Below the pieces are notes generated by a model. The model was given only the letters and a program-made list of their open reading frames with translations, had not been told where the DNA came from and did no database searches. The position numbers were made by a program, and so were the translations under genes. Positions 63,501 to 64,000 of a stretch of 64,000 bases of DNA are shown piece by piece (position 1 is the first letter of the stretch; each line of letters begins with the position of its first letter). The stretch comes from Cyanoderma ruficeps (Eukaryota > Chordata > Aves > Passeriformes > Timaliidae): the NCBI GenBank assembly GCA_008694505.1, contig VZDJ01000301.1, forward strand, positions 2,085,485 through 2,149,484, written 5' to 3'.

Positions 63501-63849
63501 AAGAGCACTTCTCACTTCAGGTTAGAAGCGTTAACAGTGATCTGTCATTGCACAGTCAGTGCGGTTTCATCATTTTTTTCCTAAGGAAAGAAAAAGCAAT
63601 TGTGTCATTTCTGTAAAAGAAAAAAACTGTCTGCAGAGATAAGACTTGAGAAACAACATACAGTGGCTTTTCTTATTTCTGGTTATTTATCTGAAACACA
63701 TTTAGATGGATGGAGCTTTTCTTAAAACACAGCAAATTACAATATAGTTAAAGCTTTTCCATATTAGACCATTCATACTCTTCTGCTTTTTTGTTCACAG
63801 AGTGATGACAGATCTACCATCTCCCCTGGCTCACCTACTGCTCAGACAG
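15367..63849 (+). CDS. LRCH3: LRCH3, leucine-rich repeat and calponin homology domain protein 3; 5' 18 coding exons, 3' end outside the window
   Basis: Eighteen exons at 15367-15577, 39901-40045, 41149-41275, 41813-41918, 42095-42231, 43184-43293, 47405-47498, 48367-48487, 50984-51132, 52478-52554, 55222-55317, 55733-55784, 55921-56058, 57283-57330, 58451-58504, 61517-61597, 62880-62951 and 63801-63849 join in one open frame of about 622 residues. Residues 44-242 form about nine leucine-rich repeats (for example LNISRNQLSTLP, LDFSCNKITTIP). A conserved tail follows (CHEELYSSRPYGALDSGFNS from 279), then an acidic run E367-E372, a charged helical segment (IERTRREAQLAALQYEEE, exon 13) and a Ser/Pro-rich linker. 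Order and motifs match vertebrate LRCH3 as recalled. Family knowledge: LRCH proteins carry LRRs plus a C-terminal CH domain. LRCH3 is reported with DOCK7 and myosin VI in a complex that displaces septins. The CH domain is not in this window. Exons 11 and 16 may be alternative. Confidence 0.95.
20070..20086 (+). repeat. Homopolymer T17
   Basis: Seventeen consecutive T in LRCH3 intron 1. No flanking SINE sequence is recognised. Confidence 0.9.
30209..30230 (+). repeat. Short TTTA microsatellite
   Basis: About five copies of a TTTA/ATTT unit, slightly imperfect, in LRCH3 intron 1. Confidence 0.85.
37231..37254 (+). repeat. 12-bp perfect direct duplication
   Basis: AATTCTCAACTC occurs twice back to back in LRCH3 intron 1. 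Confidence 0.9.
39901..40045 (+). CDS. LRCH3: LRCH3 coding exon 2 (LRRs)
   Basis: 145 nt, residues 71-118 plus two bases: DLSRNRLSELPAEACHF, then LEILNLYQNCIRHIPEAV and LTFLNIS. Acceptor is CTCCCTTCAG and donor CAG|GTAACA. Confidence 0.96.
40046..41148 (+). other. LRCH3: LRCH3 intron 2
   Basis: AT-rich intron. Nothing beyond splice signals is recognised. Confidence 0.9.
41149..41275 (+). CDS. LRCH3: LRCH3 coding exon 3 (LRRs)
   Basis: 127 nt, completing S119 and reading RNQLSTLPVHLCSLPLKVL, then ASNNKLVSIPEEIG. Acceptor is CCAAAAG and donor CTT|GTGAGT. Confidence 0.95.
41276..41812 (+). other. LRCH3: LRCH3 intron 3
   Basis: Short intron. Reading through it from exon 3 stays open for about 70 codons before a stop, without recognisable protein content. 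Confidence 0.9.
41813..41918 (+). CDS. LRCH3: LRCH3 coding exon 4 (LRRs)
   Basis: 106 nt, residues 162-196 plus one base: DVSCNEIQTIPPQIGHL and LRDLNVRRNNLVRLPE. Acceptor is TTTCATAG and donor AAG|GTGAGA. Confidence 0.96.
42095..42231 (+). CDS. LRCH3: LRCH3 coding exon 5 (LRRs)
   Basis: 137 nt, completing E197 and reading LAELPLIRLDFSCNKITTIP, then VCYRNLRHLQTIMLENNPLQ. Ends the repeat array at SPPAQ, residue 242. Donor is CAG|GTAAAC. Confidence 0.96.
42232..43183 (+). other. LRCH3: LRCH3 intron 5
   Basis: AT-rich intron. Nothing else is recognised. Confidence 0.9.
43184..43293 (+). CDS. LRCH3: LRCH3 coding exon 6
   Basis: 110 nt, residues 243-278 plus two bases: ICIKGKIHIFKYLNIEACK, then APDLPDYDRRPMGFGS. 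This caps the LRR domain. Donor is TG|GTAAGT. Confidence 0.95.
43294..47404 (+). other. LRCH3: LRCH3 intron 6
   Basis: 4.1 kb, AT-rich, with a small imperfect ATA/ATC-type run near 46371-46400. No gene or transposon is recognised. Confidence 0.9.
47405..47498 (+). CDS. LRCH3: LRCH3 coding exon 7
   Basis: 94 nt, completing C279 and reading HEELYSSRPYGALDSGFNSV then DSGDKRWSGNE. Donor is GAA|GTAAGT. Confidence 0.96.
47499..48366 (+). other. LRCH3: LRCH3 intron 7
   Basis: Unremarkable intron. The 89-codon plus-strand frame at 47687-47956 has no recognisable content. Confidence 0.9.
48367..48487 (+). CDS. LRCH3: LRCH3 coding exon 8
   Basis: 121 nt, residues 311-350 plus one base: PTDEFSDLPLRVAEITKEQR, then RRESQYQENRGSAVVTNGG. 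Donor is AG|GTAAGC. Confidence 0.96.
48488..50983 (+). other. LRCH3: LRCH3 intron 8
   Basis: Contains a long pyrimidine-rich block (about 49180-49480), which could act as a decoy acceptor or PTB-binding region, and a trinucleotide-like run at 49846-49877. No exon is called. Confidence 0.85.
49846..49877 (+). repeat. Imperfect TTA/TTG/TCA trinucleotide repeat
   Basis: About ten consecutive triplets of the form TAT/TGT/CAT with period 3, in LRCH3 intron 8. Confidence 0.8.
50984..51132 (+). CDS. LRCH3: LRCH3 coding exon 9 (acidic segment)
   Basis: 149 nt, residues 351-400: VEHDLDQIDYIDSCATEEEE, then EVRQPKCLDSDSLSSQFMAY and IDQRRIYNE. The donor GAG|GTGGTG is a poor match at positions +3 to +5. 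A much better donor, GAG|GTGAGG, lies inside the exon after 51048 and would keep the frame. The end at 51132 is supported because conserved DSLSSQFMAYI follows the internal site. Confidence 0.9.
51133..52477 (+). other. LRCH3: LRCH3 intron 9
   Basis: Begins with the weak donor GTGGTG. If retained, translation adds about 23 residues before a stop at about 51202. Confidence 0.85.
52478..52554 (+). CDS. LRCH3: LRCH3 coding exon 10
   Basis: 77 nt, residues 401-425 plus two bases: SSPVKPVSIREFQRTEDTRR then HLHQN. Acceptor is TGTTTAG and donor AACAG|GTAAGA. Confidence 0.94.
52555..55221 (+). other. LRCH3: LRCH3 intron 10
   Basis: AT-rich intron with short A- and T-tracts. Nothing else is recognised. 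Confidence 0.9.
55222..55317 (+). CDS. LRCH3: LRCH3 coding exon 11, probable cassette exon
   Basis: 96 nt with the same phase (2) on both sides, so skipping it preserves the frame. Reads DTDELRRPETLNLMQDREHH then QVLRSYVDRTE. Acceptor TACCTGCAG is strong and donor AGAG|GTAGGG moderate. The human form I recall passes directly from HQNR to the exon 12 equivalent, so this exon may be alternative. Confidence 0.8.
55318..55732 (+). other. LRCH3: LRCH3 intron 11
   Basis: Short intron between the probable cassette exon 11 and exon 12. Nothing else is recognised. Confidence 0.85.
55733..55784 (+). CDS. LRCH3: LRCH3 coding exon 12
   Basis: 52 nt encoding PLPDSPYFLSLSSHHTQ. The SLSxSH core resembles the corresponding human segment. 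Acceptor is TTTGTCAG and donor CAG|GTAACA. Confidence 0.85.
55921..56058 (+). CDS. LRCH3: LRCH3 coding exon 13 (charged helix)
   Basis: 138 nt, phase 0 on both sides: VPNADSELHRRHIERTRREA, then QLAALQYEEERMRTKPIQRE and AVFDFK. Likely helical or coiled-coil. Base composition is strikingly GC- and CpG-rich in its first half. The donor AAG|GTGCCT is weak, but the next exon joins in frame to the family's FxxKQK motif. Confidence 0.93.
56059..57282 (+). other. LRCH3: LRCH3 intron 13
   Basis: AT-rich intron behind a weak donor. Read-through from exon 13 stops after about 13 residues. An AATAAA occurs near 56482, but no terminal exon is evident. Confidence 0.85.
57283..57330 (+). CDS. LRCH3: LRCH3 coding exon 14
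   Basis: 48 nt, phase 0: QKSSLSPQKQSPMDSE. Matches the recalled family SPQKQ motif. Acceptor is CTATGTAG and donor GAG|GTAAGA. Confidence 0.9.
57331..58450 (+). other. LRCH3: LRCH3 intron 14
   Basis: AT-rich. Its 3' end carries the 18-bp duplication at 58394-58429 next to the exon 15 acceptor. Confidence 0.9.
58394..58429 (+). repeat. 18-bp tandem duplication containing a branch-point-like motif
   Basis: Two copies of GTGTGTTTCTGACATTG plus one base (T or C), at 58394-58411 and 58412-58429. Each contains CTGAC, a match to the yUnAy branch-point consensus, with the A at 58405 and 58423, respectively 46 and 28 nt before exon 15. Confidence 0.88.
58451..58504 (+). CDS. LRCH3: LRCH3 coding exon 15
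   Basis: 54 nt, phase 0: CPFPSRRSQHTDDSALLV, essentially identical to the vertebrate LRCH3 segment I recall. Acceptor is CACCTCCCAG and donor GTG|GTAAGA. Confidence 0.95.
58505..61516 (+). other. LRCH3: LRCH3 intron 15
   Basis: 3 kb, AT-rich, ending in a strong pyrimidine tract (about 61444-61512) that feeds exon 16. A weak pseudo-exon-like acceptor is at 59881-59883. Confidence 0.8.
61517..61597 (+). CDS. LRCH3: LRCH3 coding exon 16, probable alternative 27-codon exon
   Basis: 81 nt open in phase 0: NGFEPLFVFEIDNNTNTIKR then RPSTHKQ. A roughly 60-nt pyrimidine-rich tract ending CCTGACAG precedes it and CAG|GTGAAG follows. Frame, length and splice signals fit a cassette exon. I do not recall it in the main human isoform, where exon 15 (LLV) is followed by SLSGLN. 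Expression is unproven. Confidence 0.65.
61598..62879 (+). other. LRCH3: LRCH3 intron 16
   Basis: AT-rich intron. Nothing else is recognised. Confidence 0.85.
62880..62951 (+). CDS. LRCH3: LRCH3 coding exon 17
   Basis: 72 nt, phase 0: SLSGLNQESCATTLPSASTF then SPVK. Matches the recalled family SLSGLNQ...ATLP motif. Acceptor is GCATTCAG; donor AAG|GTATCT is weak. Confidence 0.92.
62952..63800 (+). other. LRCH3: LRCH3 intron 17
   Basis: AT-rich intron behind a weak donor (GTATCT). Nothing else is recognised. Confidence 0.88.
63801..63849 (+). CDS. LRCH3: LRCH3 coding exon 18
   Basis: 49 nt: SDDRSTISPGSPTAQT plus one base. Begins with the family SDDR motif. Acceptor is TTGTTCACAG and donor ACAG|GTAACA. 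Coding continues beyond the window, including the CH domain. Confidence 0.9.
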
Positions 63850-64000
63850 GTAACAGGGACAGAAAAAAAATTCTGAAAAATAATATCAAAATGCCTGCTT
63901 GCTTATTTGTTCTATGAAGAAAGGGGAGCATCTGTTCCCACCTCTGTCGGTGGCACTGCTGTGTGTGAGAATTTACCCAATTACTTGGGTCTCCTTAGAA

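Noticed and set aside
1..64000. CRISPR arrays, bacterial operons, prophage, tRNA, rRNA or a novel defence system
   Set aside because: The DNA is clearly vertebrate with split genes. No regularly spaced repeats, cloverleaf-type sequences or rRNA signatures were seen.

Overview
The window is nuclear DNA from a vertebrate, most likely a bird. Its coding sequence lies in short exons with GT/AG boundaries, separated by AT-rich introns, and there are two CpG islands. The proteins are close to vertebrate FYTTD1 and LRCH3. Repeats are sparse: the only confident transposon piece is the 3' end of a CR1 LINE at 7751-7856, the family typical of birds and other sauropsids. Sparse repeats and small FYTTD1 introns fit a bird. 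I cannot name the species.

Layout: (1) 1-720 is a CpG island holding the FYTTD1 promoter and first exon; its left edge may also serve a divergent minus-strand gene. (2) 192-12447 is the complete FYTTD1 (UIF) coding region: nine plus-strand exons, 951 nt, 316 codons plus stop. (3) 12448 to about 14300 is the probable FYTTD1 3' UTR, with three AATAAA signals and a pair of inverted repeats. (4) 14300-15050 is a short intergenic spacer. (5) 15050-15800 is the LRCH3 CpG-island promoter, with matches to E2F, CRE-like and NRF1 sites, and exon 1. (6) 15367-63849 holds the first 18 coding exons I can place for LRCH3, including a 24.3-kb first intron. The window ends before the C-terminal calponin-homology domain, so LRCH3 is partial.

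The genes run head-to-tail on the plus strand, as FYTTD1 and LRCH3 do at human 3q29 from memory. They are functionally unrelated: FYTTD1 is an mRNA-export adaptor that recruits the helicase UAP56/DDX39B, and LRCH3 is a leucine-rich-repeat scaffold linked to DOCK7, septins and the cytoskeleton.

I found no novel operon-like or mobile system. The most interesting material is LRCH3 splicing architecture: a run of short exons whose lengths are all multiples of three, a probable 81-nt cassette exon at 61517-61597, a strong in-frame internal donor competing with a weak exon 9 donor, and an 18-bp duplication that doubles the likely branch point before exon 15. All exon boundaries were placed by eye from reading frame, splice dinucleotides and recalled family sequences; no alignment was run.
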